Part shown: one piece after another, positions 8,879-18,589 of the stretch
Numbering within the stretch: the stretch's first letter is position 1
Layout: each line of letters opens with the position of its first letter
DNA from: Paenibacillus curdlanolyticus YK9
GTDB lineage: Bacteria; Bacillota; Bacilli; Paenibacillales; Paenibacillaceae
Assembly (NCBI RefSeq): GCF_000179615.1
Contig: NZ_AEDD01000002.1
Coordinates: 372,001 to 436,000, forward strand
DNA: 64,000 nt
Reading direction: 5' to 3'
Made by a program: the position numbers and the translations under genes
The notes under the pieces: generated by a model
What the model saw: only the letters and a program-made list of their open reading frames with translations
Database searches by the model: none
What the model was told of the DNA's origin: nothing

Positions 8879-9883
8879 ATGAAGCTTAGCATATTAGATC
8901 AGTCACAGATCGCAGAAGGACGGACAGCGAAGGACGCTTTAGCCGAAACGACGCGTTTGGCACAAGAGGCCGACCGCCTCGGCTACGACCGTTATTGGGT
9001 ATCGGAGCATCATGCTTCCGGCGCGCTGGCACACTCCAGCCCAGAGATATTGATCGCGCATTTGGCCGCTCACACGAGCCGGATTCGGCTTGGCTCCGGC
9101 GGCGTTATGATGCCGCATTATAGCGCCTACAAGGTTGCAGAAAACTTCCGGCTGCTTGAAGCGCTTCATCCCGGACGAATTGACGTCGGCCTCGGCCGTG
9201 CGCCAGGCGGCATGCCGCTGTCGACACGCGCGCTGCAAGAAGGCAAGTATACGACTGTCGACCGCTATCCGCAGCAGGTTGCTGACCTGATCACGTACCT
9301 CTACGATCAGGCAGGCCCAACGCACACGTATCCCGGACTGTTCGCTTCCCCAGTTATCGACACTGCACCGGAGCTATGGTTGCTTGGTTCAAGCGGCGAA
9401 AGCGCTCGTTTGTCGGCACAGCTTGGTTTAACGTATGCCTATGCGCAGTTTTTCGGCGTACCTGGCGGAGAAGATGCCATTCGCAGCTACAAAGCTAACT
9501 TCCGCCCGTCTGCGCTAAACGAGAAGGCGCAAGCGATGGCGGCGGTCTATGTCGTTTGTGCAGATACGGAGGAAGAAGCCGAACGATTGGCATCCAGCAC
9601 ATCGCTGTTTTTCCTCATGCTTCACCGCGGCGGAAATTTGCGCTTCTTCCCTTCGATCGAAACGACGGAAGCCTATCCCTACGATGAAATCGATATTGAG
9701 CTGATTAATCAACGACGCGGCCAAATCATCGTCGGCACGCCGGACACGGTCAGAACAAAACTGCTTGCGCTCGCAGATCGGTATGCTGCGGACGAGCTGA
9801 TGATTGTGACGAACACGCATAATTTTGAAGCGCGGCTTCATTCATACCGGCTTGTTGCAGAGGCATTTCAACTACAAGGCTAA
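8879..9883 (+). CDS. LLM-class (bacterial luciferase-like) flavin-dependent oxidoreductase
   Basis: A 334-residue TIM-barrel flavoprotein of the luciferase-like monooxygenase superfamily. Typical segments are the SILDQSQI start, DRLGYDRYWVSEHH, RIRLGSGGVMMPHYSAYKVAENFRLLE split over the usual strands, and HPGRIDVGLGRAPGG. Such proteins use reduced FMN, often with coenzyme from a separate reductase; the substrate cannot be read from sequence. The ATG at 8879 follows GAGGTGA, whereas an in-frame GTG 12 bases upstream lacks a ribosome-binding site. The gene stands alone with its own promoter and a palindromic operator, so it is probably controlled by a dedicated repressor. Confidence 0.88.
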   Translation: MKLSILDQSQIAEGRTAKDALAETTRLAQEADRLGYDRYWVSEHHASGALAHSSPEILIAHLAAHTSRIRLGSGGVMMPHYSAYKVAENFRLLEALHPGRIDVGLGRAPGGMPLSTRALQEGKYTTVDRYPQQVADLITYLYDQAGPTHTYPGLFASPVIDTAPELWLLGSSGESARLSAQLGLTYAYAQFFGVPGGEDAIRSYKANFRPSALNEKAQAMAAVYVVCADTEEEAERLASSTSLFFLMLHRGGNLRFFPSIETTEAYPYDEIDIELINQRRGQIIVGTPDTVRTKLLALADRYAADELMIVTNTHNFEARLHSYRLVAEAFQLQG

Positions 9884-9908
9884 TCTAGCCTATCACTATC
9901 CGACTTAA

Positions 9909-9962
9909 TAAAAACGGCTTGCGACAAATAGAGGCGATCATACGCTCTATCTCGCAAGCCGT
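9909..9962 (-). terminator. Large hairpin terminator between convergent genes
   Basis: ACGGCTTGCGA (9914-9924) pairs with TCGCAAGCCGT (9952-9962), with a nested ATAGAG/CTCTAT stem. On the minus strand it is followed by five T, so it ends the beta-propeller transcript. It may also stop the convergent LLM transcript. Confidence 0.75.
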
Positions 9963-9970
9963 ATTATTTG

Positions 9971-11341
9971 TTATTGTAATTGCTGCGGCAGCTTCACGGC
10001 CTGCAGCAAGCCTTTATTTTGAATGATGATCATGTCCTTCGACTTCAACGTCGGCCCAAAATAACGCGAAGCGCTTCGGAACGAGAACAACGCCTTCGTC
10101 GTGTCGAAATTATAGGCATGCCATACGCCATCGGTTTGCCCAACGTATAAGCCGTTGCCATAAATATCGAGCTGTGCAGCCGGATTATCGGTTAACCAGC
10201 CGATTTGTTGACCGTTCGTTTCCTTGATCGCCACGATCGCGTTATTATGATAGTCATGCAATAAGATACGTCCGCGATGGATACGGTTCAGCCCAAGCAA
10301 AGTAGATTCGCCCGAACGCGGGATCGACCACGTGCGCAGCGGCTTGCCGCCACTAGGCACATAAGCGTTAAAATCGTATTTGGCCAGCTTATCCCCTTCA
10401 TAGATGTACAAGTCGTTTCCAATCAGCATCGGATTTCCATATACGCCGCCGTTGGATGGGCTAGCTGTCTCCCATTTGTAGACGCGCGAGCCTTTGATTT
10501 CTCCCGTGCGGGCATTGATGACATCGAGATTGAACTGTCGCTGGCTCTCCTCGAAATCCCCCATTGGATTCATGCCGGGCTCCGAGTAAAGCAAGCCGCT
10601 TTTTGCTGCAATCGGTACATTTTGCCGGAATTTCGACCATAACAAAGCCCCGCTTTTCGCATCATAGGCGTTGATCTGGTTTGCTGAAAGCGCGCCCTGC
10701 ACGAGATAACCGCGTATAATCACGCCATCCGCCAGCAGCAGCTCGTCGCTTCCCCAGAGATAAGAGGTATCCGTTTCTTCTACTTGCCAGCGCAGAGCGC
10801 CCGTACGCGCATCGAATGCATAAAACTGCAAATTATTCGTCACGTACACGGTATCGCCAACCGGTACGATCTTTAGCGCCCCGTCTGTTTTGGCTTTGGA
10901 AGTCCAATTGGGTTTCCCGTTCGCGCTGTTTAATGCGATTAATCGTCCATCACCAGTCACACTGTAAATGACGCCGGGCACGTAGGCAAGCTGATGCTTG
11001 AGCGATAAGCTTGTTTTCCAAACCTTCTTGCCCGTTGCAGCATCAACCGCTGTCAGCTGACCGCCGGACACAATCGCATAAACTCGGCCTTCCTCAGCCA
11101 GTACATCCGTGCGCCGAACGGCTTGATTTTGGGAATCCCAGTTGTCTACCGACAATGTCCAGCTTGACTTCACGAACGGCGCTGTCAGCTCGTAGGAGCC
11201 GCTGCCTACTGATACGACTGCGGTTTCCGCTTTGCTTATCTGCGGCGACCATGCAGCACCGCTGGATAACACTACTAGGAATGCCCCAACCCCTAGCGCT
11301 ATTTTTTTACCGATAACGTGACGCTTCCTAAATGGTGTCAA
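9971..11341 (-). CDS. Secreted PQQ-like beta-propeller protein
   Basis: A 456-residue exported protein with a signal peptide (basic start, hydrophobic core GKKIALGVGAFLVVLSSGAAW, cleavage near residue 35-40). After it come repeated blades such as GQLTAVDAATGKKVWKT, GRLIALNSANGKPNW and FYAFDARTGALRW, typical of PQQ-like/BamB-type beta-propellers. No PQQ-dehydrogenase active site is evident, so it is more likely a binding or scaffold protein than an enzyme. The TTG at 11341 is chosen because GGAGG lies eight bases upstream; the ATGs before it overlap that site. It is probably monocistronic and ends at the large hairpin. Confidence 0.82.
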   Translation of the reverse strand: MTPFRKRHVIGKKIALGVGAFLVVLSSGAAWSPQISKAETAVVSVGSGSYELTAPFVKSSWTLSVDNWDSQNQAVRRTDVLAEEGRVYAIVSGGQLTAVDAATGKKVWKTSLSLKHQLAYVPGVIYSVTGDGRLIALNSANGKPNWTSKAKTDGALKIVPVGDTVYVTNNLQFYAFDARTGALRWQVEETDTSYLWGSDELLLADGVIIRGYLVQGALSANQINAYDAKSGALLWSKFRQNVPIAAKSGLLYSEPGMNPMGDFEESQRQFNLDVINARTGEIKGSRVYKWETASPSNGGVYGNPMLIGNDLYIYEGDKLAKYDFNAYVPSGGKPLRTWSIPRSGESTLLGLNRIHRGRILLHDYHNNAIVAIKETNGQQIGWLTDNPAAQLDIYGNGLYVGQTDGVWHAYNFDTTKALFSFRSASRYFGPTLKSKDMIIIQNKGLLQAVKLPQQLQ

Positions 11342-11455
11342 TACGGCAACCTCCATCAACTAGTGATTATGTAAGAATCGTATAATCCTTTCCACATACC
11401 ACCAATTGGACGGGTTGAACCGTTCGAAAGTTGCAGCGTTCACAAAAATCAATGA

Positions 11456-11875
11456 TTATTTGACCTTCACGCTGCGGTATTCGGGCTCAAACTCGAGTAA
11501 GCCAGCCCGCGCTAATTCATCTCGATGAATTTCCGATAGCTCCTCTAGCACGGCCGTTGCGGATTCGGTCAGCCCGATGAAGGTGCTTCGCTTGTCCTGC
11601 GGGTTAGGGAATCGGTATACAAGACCGAGCTCCTCGCACCGCTTGATCAGCTCTACACAGGCGTGCGGCGTTACCTGAAGGCGTTCCGCAAGCTCTTTGG
11701 GCGTTGCATAATCCCTGCCGGGAAATCCCATAATCGACAGCATGAGCTGATGGTACTGCGGCGTTAACCCCTTGCTCCTGGCCGCTTCCTCGCTAAACCG
11801 AATAAACTTCCGGATCTGATAGCGAAAATAGGCGAGCTGTTCATAGATTTGCTTTGGCAATCGCTCATCTGTCAT
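11456..11875 (-). CDS. MarR-family transcriptional regulator
   Basis: A 139-residue winged-helix regulator. The MarR DNA-binding region is visible as YATPKELAERLQVTPHACVELIKRCEELGLVYR, with the wing NPQDKRSTFIGLT directly after it; helices at both ends form the dimer interface. The ATG follows GAGGAGG. No partner gene is cotranscribed. The closest operator-like sequence is a 14-base imperfect palindrome 68 bases upstream (11943-11956), which could be its own operator. Ligand and targets are unknown. Confidence 0.88.
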   Translation of the reverse strand: MTDERLPKQIYEQLAYFRYQIRKFIRFSEEAARSKGLTPQYHQLMLSIMGFPGRDYATPKELAERLQVTPHACVELIKRCEELGLVYRFPNPQDKRSTFIGLTESATAVLEELSEIHRDELARAGLLEFEPEYRSVKVK

Positions 11876-11942
11876 ATTCGTTCCTCCTCAACCTCCATGT
11901 GGTTACCTTTTCCCATATCCCTCTTCTATGATGTCATGTTTA

Positions 11943-11956
11943 TTGACTTAAATCAA
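11943..11956. promoter_or_regulatory. Palindromic operator upstream of the MarR gene
   Basis: TTGACTTAAATCAA, palindromic at 12 of 14 positions. It could be a MarR operator, and it also matches the E. coli FNR pattern TTGAT-N4-ATCAA at nine of ten positions. The sequence alone cannot separate the two. Confidence 0.4.
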
Positions 11957-12063
11957 ATCATTTTCGCAAATGAAGGCCTTGGAACAAAGGGTTTATGTCA
12001 TATAAATTAACACACCCTGTAGATATTTTATCCAAACGCGATTGCAAGAATATTTATTAATAG

Positions 12064-12097
12064 GAAAACAGGCTGCCAAGTGACACTCGGCAGCCTG
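12064..12097 (-). terminator. Terminator of the nitroreductase gene
   Basis: CAGGCTGCC (12069-12077) and GGCAGCCTG (12089-12097) form a 9-bp stem with an 11-base loop, followed on the minus strand by TTTTCC. Confidence 0.75.
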
Positions 12098-12103
12098 CGT
12101 TCG

Positions 12104-12844
12104 TCATTTGAGGTCGAAACCGCGGCTTATCAAATAAGGCTGCAAATGCTCGCGCAGCTTGCCGCCATTAAACCGGCGAATCAGCTCCTTAGACCACTGC
12201 GTATCCGCTTCTCCCCCTGCTCGCGTTGCATAATAGGTCCGGGTCGTTTCATCGTATGCCTTGATCCCATTAACAACTCCTTCCTGCTGATAGACTTCTT
12301 CGTGCAGAAACGCTTGCAGCGGCAGCCTCGGGCGCAGATCCGGCTCTTGGTCCGGCACGCCAATGACTAAACCGAACACGGGATAGACGAGCGGCGGCAG
12401 CTCAAGCAGCTCGGATACCGCTTGCGGATTGTTACGGATACCGCCGATGTAGACAGTGCCGTAACCGAGCGATTCGGCTGCAATCGTTGCGTTTTGCGCC
12501 GCCAGCGTTGCATCGATCGTCGCGAGCAGGAACAGCTCCGTATTTTGCTGAAGCTCGATATCCTCATGCAAGCGAATGGCCGTACGGACCTTGTTCAAGT
12601 CGGCTAACCAGACGAGGAACAGCGGACTTTGTTCGATATGGATTTGGTTGCCCGACAGCTCGGCAAGCGCCTTTTTGCGTTCGGGATTTCGGACGGCAAC
12701 GACGCTATAAGCCTGAATATTCGATGAGGTCGAAGCCGCTTGCGCTGCAAGCGCGATTTCAGTCACATGCTCCTGAGGGATTGGAGTAGCTTTGTATTTT
12801 CGGATGGATCGATGGGCGCGCAGCAATTGAATCGTTTCAGACAT
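12104..12844 (-). CDS. NfsA/NfrA-type NADPH nitroreductase (flavin reductase)
   Basis: A 246-residue FMN nitroreductase of the NfsA/NfrA subgroup. FMN-binding features are RAHRSIRKYKATPI near the N-terminus, SSNIQAYSVVAV, and the segment AESLGYGTVYIGGIRNN. The C-terminal GFDLK is typical of the group. These enzymes pass two electrons from NADPH to flavins, quinones or nitro compounds. The ATG at 12844 has GGAGGAG eight to ten bases upstream. It is probably transcribed alone, between terminators at 12.07 and 12.9 kb. Confidence 0.87.
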   Translation of the reverse strand: MSETIQLLRAHRSIRKYKATPIPQEHVTEIALAAQAASTSSNIQAYSVVAVRNPERKKALAELSGNQIHIEQSPLFLVWLADLNKVRTAIRLHEDIELQQNTELFLLATIDATLAAQNATIAAESLGYGTVYIGGIRNNPQAVSELLELPPLVYPVFGLVIGVPDQEPDLRPRLPLQAFLHEEVYQQEGVVNGIKAYDETTRTYYATRAGGEADTQWSKELIRRFNGGKLREHLQPYLISRGFDLK

Positions 12845-12876
12845 TAGCAATTCTCCTCCAATGATCAGCTGAACGC

Positions 12877-12913
12877 AAAAAAACCGGAGACACGTGAAGC
12901 GAGTGTCCCCGGT
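12877..12913 (-). terminator. Terminator of the icmF-adenosyltransferase operon
   Basis: ACCGGAGACAC (12883-12893) pairs with GTGTCCCCGGT (12903-12913) apart from one mismatch, followed on the minus strand by seven T. Confidence 0.88.
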
Positions 12914-13007
12914 TGTCCGGTAGCTGGCTGTTATTTTATAAGATCGATTAAAATAATAGCATGCCTTCTAGGGCTCGTCAATGCGAGAACGCACCGACTT
13001 TTATCGC

Positions 13008-13559
13008 TTATGGCTGGTGTAGGATCGCTTCTGCGCAGCCTGATCGAAGATTAACAAACCTTGCCGTAACGAACAGCAGATCGGATAGCCGATTCAAATA
13101 CGCAAGCACGACCGGATTGGCTGTTTCCCGCTCCAGCAGCGCCACGACGATGCGCTCCGCACGTCGCACAATCGTCCGAGCCACGTGAAAGGCAGCGCCG
13201 GAGGGGTGTCCGCCTGGCAAAATAAATGTCGTTAATGGGGGCAGCTTGCTATCCAGATCATCGATGAATGCTTCCAAATACCGGACGTCCTCATCCGTTA
13301 TTGGCCAAGCGACGTTTTTCCCGGAAGGCGTTGCAAGCTCAGCTCCCACATGGAATAGCTTCGTCTGGATAACATGAAAGGACTGCTTGATTTCCATCGA
13401 TTCCTTGCCCTGCCCGAGGCTGGATAGCGCAAGACCGATCATGGAATTCGCCTCGTCGCATGTCCCATAGGCCTGGACGCGAAGATCATGTTTGGATACA
13501 CGCTGCCCATAGACGAGGCTCGTTTGCCCTTTGTCGCCTGATTTCGTATAAATTTTCAT
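13008..13559 (-). CDS. PduO-type cob(I)alamin adenosyltransferase
   Basis: A 183-residue ATP:corrinoid adenosyltransferase that makes adenosylcobalamin, the cofactor of the mutase encoded just upstream. Family signatures are TKSGDKGQTSL (ATP-binding P-loop-like start), RVSKHDLRVQAYGTCDEANS, PGGHPSGAAFHVARTIVRRAER split over the usual helices, and YLNRLSDLLFVTAR at the cobalamin site. The gap to the mutase gene is only 23 bases and a strong terminator follows, so the two form an operon. Such pairing supports direct cofactor loading of IcmF. Confidence 0.93.
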   Translation of the reverse strand: MKIYTKSGDKGQTSLVYGQRVSKHDLRVQAYGTCDEANSMIGLALSSLGQGKESMEIKQSFHVIQTKLFHVGAELATPSGKNVAWPITDEDVRYLEAFIDDLDSKLPPLTTFILPGGHPSGAAFHVARTIVRRAERIVVALLERETANPVVLAYLNRLSDLLFVTARFVNLRSGCAEAILHQP

Positions 13560-13582
13560 CGTGCTCCCCCTCTCATAAGCGC

Positions 13583-16500
13583 TTACATGTTGCGGCGATA
13601 TTGCCCACCTACTTCATATAAAGCACGCGTGATTTGCCCAAGCGACGCAACGCGCACCGTCTCCATTAATACTTCGAAAATGTTCCCCCCGCTTCGCGCA
13701 ACCTGCTTTAATCGGCTGAGCGCTGGTGCACATTCAGCTTGATGCGCTAGATGAAAAGCTTGCAGCTGAGTAATTTGCGTTTGCTTTTCTTCCTCCGTCG
13801 AGCGGGCAAGCTCCATGTCAGCGCGTTCTGCTTCCGGATTCGGATGGATGAACGTATTCACGCCAATGAGAGGCAGCTCGCCGCTATGCTTTTTATGCTC
13901 GTAGTGAATCGATTCCTCTTGAATCTTGCTCCGTTGATAGCCGGTCTCCATTGCCCCGAGAACGCCGCCACGGTTGTTCAGTCGAAGCAGCTCATCAAGC
14001 ACAGCCTCCTCGACGAGCTCCGTCAGCTCTTCGATGAGGAATGAGCCTTGAAGCGGGTTTTCGTTTTTGGCTAGGCCGAATTCCTTGTTAATAATCATCT
14101 GAATCGCCATTGCGCGTCGAACGGATTTTTCCGTAGGCGTTGTGACAGCTTCATCATATGCATTCGTATGCAGGGAATTGCAGTGATCATTCATGGCGAT
14201 AAGCGCCTGCAGCGTCGTACGAATGTCGTTGAAGCTCATCTCCTGGGCATGCAAGGAGCGTCCTGACGTTTGAATATGATATTTGAGCTTCTGGCTGCGC
14301 GCGTTGCCGCCATAACGATTTTTAATGACGGTTGCCCAAATGCGTCTCGCGACGCGCCCCATTACACTATATTCAGGATCTAAGCCGTTGCTGAAGAAAA
14401 AGGATAGATTCGGCGCAAAATCGTCGATCGCCATGCCGCGGGACAAATAATATTCCACGTAAGTAAAACCATTGGCCAATGTGAATGCCAGCTGAGTAAC
14501 GGGATTCGCGCCCGCTTCGGCAATGTGATAACCGCTAATGCTTACCGAATAATAGCTGCGAACTTGATGGGTTATAAAATATTGCTGGATGTCCCCCATC
14601 ATCTTCAGCGCAAATTCCGTCGCGTAAATGCACGTATTTTGACCTTGATCCTCCTTCAAAATATCCGCTTGCACCGTGCCCCTGACGGTTCGAAGCGTGG
14701 CTGCTTTTATCGACTCAAGCTCTTCTGCATCCGGCGCTCTCCCCTGCTCGCTCATAAACCGTTCCGATTGCTGGTCGATCGCCGCATTCATATACATCGC
14801 AAGGATGATAGGCGCCGGGCCATTGATCGTCATCGACACGCTAACCGACGGGCTGCACAAATCAAAGCCTGCATAAAGCTTCTTCATGTCGTCCAGCGTG
14901 CAGACATTGACGCCGCTATTGCCTATTTTGCCATAAATGTCAGGCCGGATATCCGGATCTTGCCCATACAAGGTCACGCTATCGAAGGCGGTAGATAACC
15001 GCTTGGCTTCATCGTTCTGACTGAGAAAATGAAAGCGTCGATTCGTCCGCTCAGGCGTCCCTTCTCCTGCGAATTGCCGCCTTGGATCCTCATCGGTACG
15101 CTTGAGCGGGAAAACGCCAGCCGTATAAGGATAGTAGCCAGGCAAGTTTTCAAGAAGCAGCCAGCGCAGCAGATCGCCATCATCCGTCAGCCGAGGCAGG
15201 CTAATCCGGGGAATGCGTATTCCCGATAACGATTCGGTTGTGAGAGGCGTTTCGGTCCGATTGGCGCTAACTCGCGTTATGAGCTGTTCCTGCTTGTAGG
15301 CGTCCTGCACGGCTGGCCAGCTCGCCAATAGCTGCTGGCATTCGGGGTCGAATTGTTCTTCTTGCTGCTTCAACAGCGCCCCAAGCACATATACGATATG
15401 TTCCGCTTCTGCCGCCGCGAGACTGTCGTGCCCGGCTTGCATGAAAGCGATCGTTTCTCTTAAGTGTGCGATGCCGCGCGCAATGCCGGCTTGCTTCACA
15501 GCATGTGATTTCAATTGTCGTACGGTTCGGACAATGTCACCGAGGTAGCCGATGCGCTCAGGCGGGATCATTGGATTACGCTGCATAATGGGTTGCTCAT
15601 CCAATGGGTTAGACGCATGCCAGCCGCCGCCCGTCTTGGAACCAATGAGCTGCATCAGGTTTATGAAAAGAGCCGTCGTGCCCGGATCGTTGAATTGACT
15701 GGCAATCGTCCCGAAGACCGGAAGCAGCTGATCGGGGACATCGAACTGCAGTCTGGCACGTTTGAATTGCTTACGAACATCTCGCAGCGCATCCTCCGAG
15801 CCGCGGCGTTCGAATTTATTGATAGCGATGATATCGGCCAAATCGATCATATCGATCTTTTCCAGCTGAGATGCCGCGCCGAATTCGCTTGTCATGACAT
15901 ACAACGCGATATCGCATCGATCCACGATCGCTGAATTGCCTTGGCCAATCCCGCTTGTCTCGACCAAAATAAGATCGAAGCCGGCTTGCTTAACGATCGC
16001 AATCGCATCCTTCAGAGCATCGCTTATTTCCGATTTCGAGCCTCTGGTCGCCATGCTGCGCATATACACGCGCGGATCATGAATCGCATTCATTCGAATG
16101 CGATCGCCAAGCAGCGCGCCTCCTGTTTTTAGCTTAGTCGGATCAATGGATAGAATGGCGATTGTGCGATTTGGGCAGAAGTCGAGAAACCTGCGCACCA
16201 GCTCGTCGGTCAGCGAGCTTTTGCCTGCACCGCCTGTGCCGGTAATGCCGACGACTGGCGTCGGGGGAGCATTCGTGTGGATTGGGTCGAGCAGCGCCGA
16301 TTCAAGCTCATCTGGGAAGGCATTGGCTGCACGCTGTTCCGCAAGCGTGATCAGTCTTGCAATCGCGCCTGCGTTGCAGGTCTGTAGGGCTGCGATGTCC
16401 TGTTCAGGCTGCTTCGGCGTTGGCGCATCGCATTGCTGTATCATCATGTTGATCATGCCTTGCAAGCCCATCACTCGTCCGTCTTCTGGTGAAAAAACAC

Positions 16501-16885
16501 GCGCGATGCCATATTGCTGCAGACGGTTGATCTCAGTCGGGATAATGACGCCTCCGCCGCCTGCGAATATCCGGATATGCCCGGAGCCTTGCTGGTGCAA
16601 TAGATCGTACAGGTATGTCAAATATTCGAGATGCCCGCCCTGATACGAGCTGATCGCAATGCCCTGCACATCTTCTTGAATTGCTGCGCTGGCAACCTCA
16701 TGCACGGAGCGGTTATGCCCGAGATGAATGACCTCTACCCCAGAAGCTTGTAGAATCCGTCGCATAATATTGATCGAAGCGTCATGCCCATCGAATAAAG
16801 CAGCTGCCGTCACAAAGCGAACCTGATGTTTTGGGCGATAAATCGGTATTTGCACGGTAGATCCCGCCCTTCCCTTGTGCGTCAT
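13583..16885 (-). CDS. icmF: Fused isobutyryl-CoA mutase IcmF
   Basis: A protein of about 1100 residues carrying, in order, a B12-binding domain ([16 protein letters not shown] and [11 protein letters not shown]), a MeaB-like G-protein chaperone domain with P-loop [12 protein letters not shown], and a C-terminal acyl-CoA mutase barrel ([29 protein letters not shown]). IcmF interconverts isobutyryl-CoA and n-butyryl-CoA, and some members act on isovaleryl-CoA. The start is uncertain. I give the ATG at 16885; a GTG at 16855 begins closer to the usual family N-terminus ([15 protein letters not shown]), and a TTG at 16915 is also in frame. None has an ideal ribosome-binding site. It is cotranscribed with the adenosyltransferase. 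Confidence 0.92.
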   Translation of the reverse strand: MTHKGRAGSTVQIPIYRPKHQVRFVTAAALFDGHDASINIMRRILQASGVEVIHLGHNRSVHEVASAAIQEDVQGIAISSYQGGHLEYLTYLYDLLHQQGSGHIRIFAGGGGVIIPTEINRLQQYGIARVFSPEDGRVMGLQGMINMMIQQCDAPTPKQPEQDIAALQTCNAGAIARLITLAEQRAANAFPDELESALLDPIHTNAPPTPVVGITGTGGAGKSSLTDELVRRFLDFCPNRTIAILSIDPTKLKTGGALLGDRIRMNAIHDPRVYMRSMATRGSKSEISDALKDAIAIVKQAGFDLILVETSGIGQGNSAIVDRCDIALYVMTSEFGAASQLEKIDMIDLADIIAINKFERRGSEDALRDVRKQFKRARLQFDVPDQLLPVFGTIASQFNDPGTTALFINLMQLIGSKTGGGWHASNPLDEQPIMQRNPMIPPERIGYLGDIVRTVRQLKSHAVKQAGIARGIAHLRETIAFMQAGHDSLAAAEAEHIVYVLGALLKQQEEQFDPECQQLLASWPAVQDAYKQEQLITRVSANRTETPLTTESLSGIRIPRISLPRLTDDGDLLRWLLLENLPGYYPYTAGVFPLKRTDEDPRRQFAGEGTPERTNRRFHFLSQNDEAKRLSTAFDSVTLYGQDPDIRPDIYGKIGNSGVNVCTLDDMKKLYAGFDLCSPSVSVSMTINGPAPIILAMYMNAAIDQQSERFMSEQGRAPDAEELESIKAATLRTVRGTVQADILKEDQGQNTCIYATEFALKMMGDIQQYFITHQVRSYYSVSISGYHIAEAGANPVTQLAFTLANGFTYVEYYLSRGMAIDDFAPNLSFFFSNGLDPEYSVMGRVARRIWATVIKNRYGGNARSQKLKYHIQTSGRSLHAQEMSFNDIRTTLQALIAMNDHCNSLHTNAYDEAVTTPTEKSVRRAMAIQMIINKEFGLAKNENPLQGSFLIEELTELVEEAVLDELLRLNNRGGVLGAMETGYQRSKIQEESIHYEHKKHSGELPLIGVNTFIHPNPEAERADMELARSTEEEKQTQITQLQAFHLAHQAECAPALSRLKQVARSGGNIFEVLMETVRVASLGQITRALYEVGGQYRRNM

Positions 16886-16962
16886 CTCTTTATTACAATA
16901 TTCGAGTTTCGGCAAGAGATACCGAAAGGAACAGGGATACGATCAATGCGATACGTCGGGAG

Positions 16963-16988
16963 AAAAAAAGACCCGCTCAAGGCGGATC
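16963..16988 (-). terminator. Terminator of the RCC1/stalk-domain gene
   Basis: GACCCGC (16970-16976), five-base loop, GCGGATC (16982-16988), followed on the minus strand by seven T. Confidence 0.85.
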
Positions 16989-17006
16989 TTCAATGACACA
17001 ACTGGA

Positions 17007-18461
17007 CTAGTAGCTAAGCTTCAACCGATGCGATGCTTCGTCCCATACGACAGTAATGCCGAGAAGGGCCAACGTCTCGTAAGGTACAGTGACCGTATCC
17101 GCCGAGCTGCCGAGCTCATTCGTTAACGCAACAGGCTGCCCGTTGAGCTCCGCATGCGAGACGAGACCCTCACGGGTAATCGTTAACGTTTTATCGCCTT
17201 TACTGAGCGTAAAAGTAGAAATATAGCTTAACCCGTTGATCGCGGTGAATTGAATCCCTAATCGCTGCGCGAGCTGCTTAATCGGAATCTGAACCGATGC
17301 GCCTGATGCGTAAGCTGGCACTGTTGTGTTCACCAGCTGTCCATTAATGAAGAGGTCGACGCCGCGCTGAAGCGCTACTGGCTTGTAGACCATGCCGTCG
17401 GCACTGGAAGCTTCGCTGCCGGTTTCATACCATTTATTCGCTCCCCAGCCCCATATTTGCCCTTGCTTATCCATTGCGAGCTGATGATAGCCGCTCGTGC
17501 TGATTGCTGTAATCGCGGGCAGTCCATTCACTTTGGCGAGCTTGCCATTATTCACGGCGTAGACGATACCGCTGTCCGTAAGCAGCAGATTGCCTGCTTG
17601 CTGCTTCACCTCTTTCAGTTTAAACGGCGAGGATACGCACGCTGGCTTCTCAACAACCTTTAAGCCAGGCGAAGAAGCTGCTGCATACGGATCTAGCTTC
17701 CAGCTGCAAGCTCTGCCGCTGCTGTCGATCGCTTGGCCCATTCCCCAGCTCACGCCTAATTGATTGATTTGCGCAAGTCCTTGCAGCTTATAAGGCCTAC
17801 CCATGACTAACTTTTGATTGGCATCCACTTTGGATAGCCAAGCGTAAACGGAACCGTCTTTCGTTATCGCATAGCCATATCGGCCGTCATGCTTGATTGA
17901 GGCAACATTTTGCAAGCCCGACACCGGGAAAGCCTTTACTTGCGAGTCATCCTCGCTGCCTAGTCGCAACCATGTGACGACGGTTCCATCCTTGAGAAGC
18001 GCACTTGCAATATCGCCGCTGGACGTGATGGCAACCGCTCCAGTGATCCCTTTGACCTTGCGAGGCAAAATGGATGTCTGATAGACATGCAAATCTCTGC
18101 CCCATTCCCAGACGGTGCCATCCGATTGGACGCCGAGCTGATAGCCTGTGTCTCCATCAACTGAAATGCCTATAATCTTTGATAGATTAGGGAGACGCAG
18201 CGGTGTAGGAAAGCGAATGATGGATACCTTTTTCTCAATGCCTAACTCACCATACAAATTGCGTCCCCATGTCCATACAGAGCCGTCGCTTCGCAGGGCA
18301 ACCGAGTAATACGTACCGGCTTCAACCTGCTTGAACGCTGGAGCGACTGCACTTGGGGCTGCGGCCGCAATAGGCCCGCTAACGCCAAGGAGCAGCAGGC
18401 ATGACATGATTGCCATTACAGTATAACGATGCGATGATACTAACCAGTTTCTGTTTAACAT
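17007..18461 (-). CDS. Secreted RCC1-repeat protein with C-terminal stalk domain
   Basis: A 484-residue exported protein. It has a signal peptide (hydrophobic TVMAIMSCLLLLGVSG, cleavage after AAAA near residue 35). Degenerate RCC1-type blades follow, each with an SDGSVWTWG-like core (for example residues 55-70 and 112-122, and GQIWGWGANKW near 345), forming a beta-propeller. The last 110 residues (VDLFINGQLVNTTVPAYASGA onward, in pieces) are a copper-amine-oxidase-N-like stalk domain, common in Paenibacillus surface proteins. It probably acts at the cell surface, and its ligand is unknown. ATG start; the upstream signal is AAAGGGG. Confidence 0.85.
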   Translation of the reverse strand: MLNRNWLVSSHRYTVMAIMSCLLLLGVSGPIAAAAPSAVAPAFKQVEAGTYYSVALRSDGSVWTWGRNLYGELGIEKKVSIIRFPTPLRLPNLSKIIGISVDGDTGYQLGVQSDGTVWEWGRDLHVYQTSILPRKVKGITGAVAITSSGDIASALLKDGTVVTWLRLGSEDDSQVKAFPVSGLQNVASIKHDGRYGYAITKDGSVYAWLSKVDANQKLVMGRPYKLQGLAQINQLGVSWGMGQAIDSSGRACSWKLDPYAAASSPGLKVVEKPACVSSPFKLKEVKQQAGNLLLTDSGIVYAVNNGKLAKVNGLPAITAISTSGYHQLAMDKQGQIWGWGANKWYETGSEASSADGMVYKPVALQRGVDLFINGQLVNTTVPAYASGASVQIPIKQLAQRLGIQFTAINGLSYISTFTLSKGDKTLTITREGLVSHAELNGQPVALTNELGSSADTVTVPYETLALLGITVVWDEASHRLKLSY

Positions 18462-18589
18462 ATCCGTGATTGAACCCCTTTCGTCTAGTATTTGCTATAG
18501 CCTGTTACGGTGAACTGGCTCAGATCCGCATACCGGTAACCCCAAGAAGCATAGCTGCTTGGACCAGCCGACGGCTTCCGCCATTTGCG

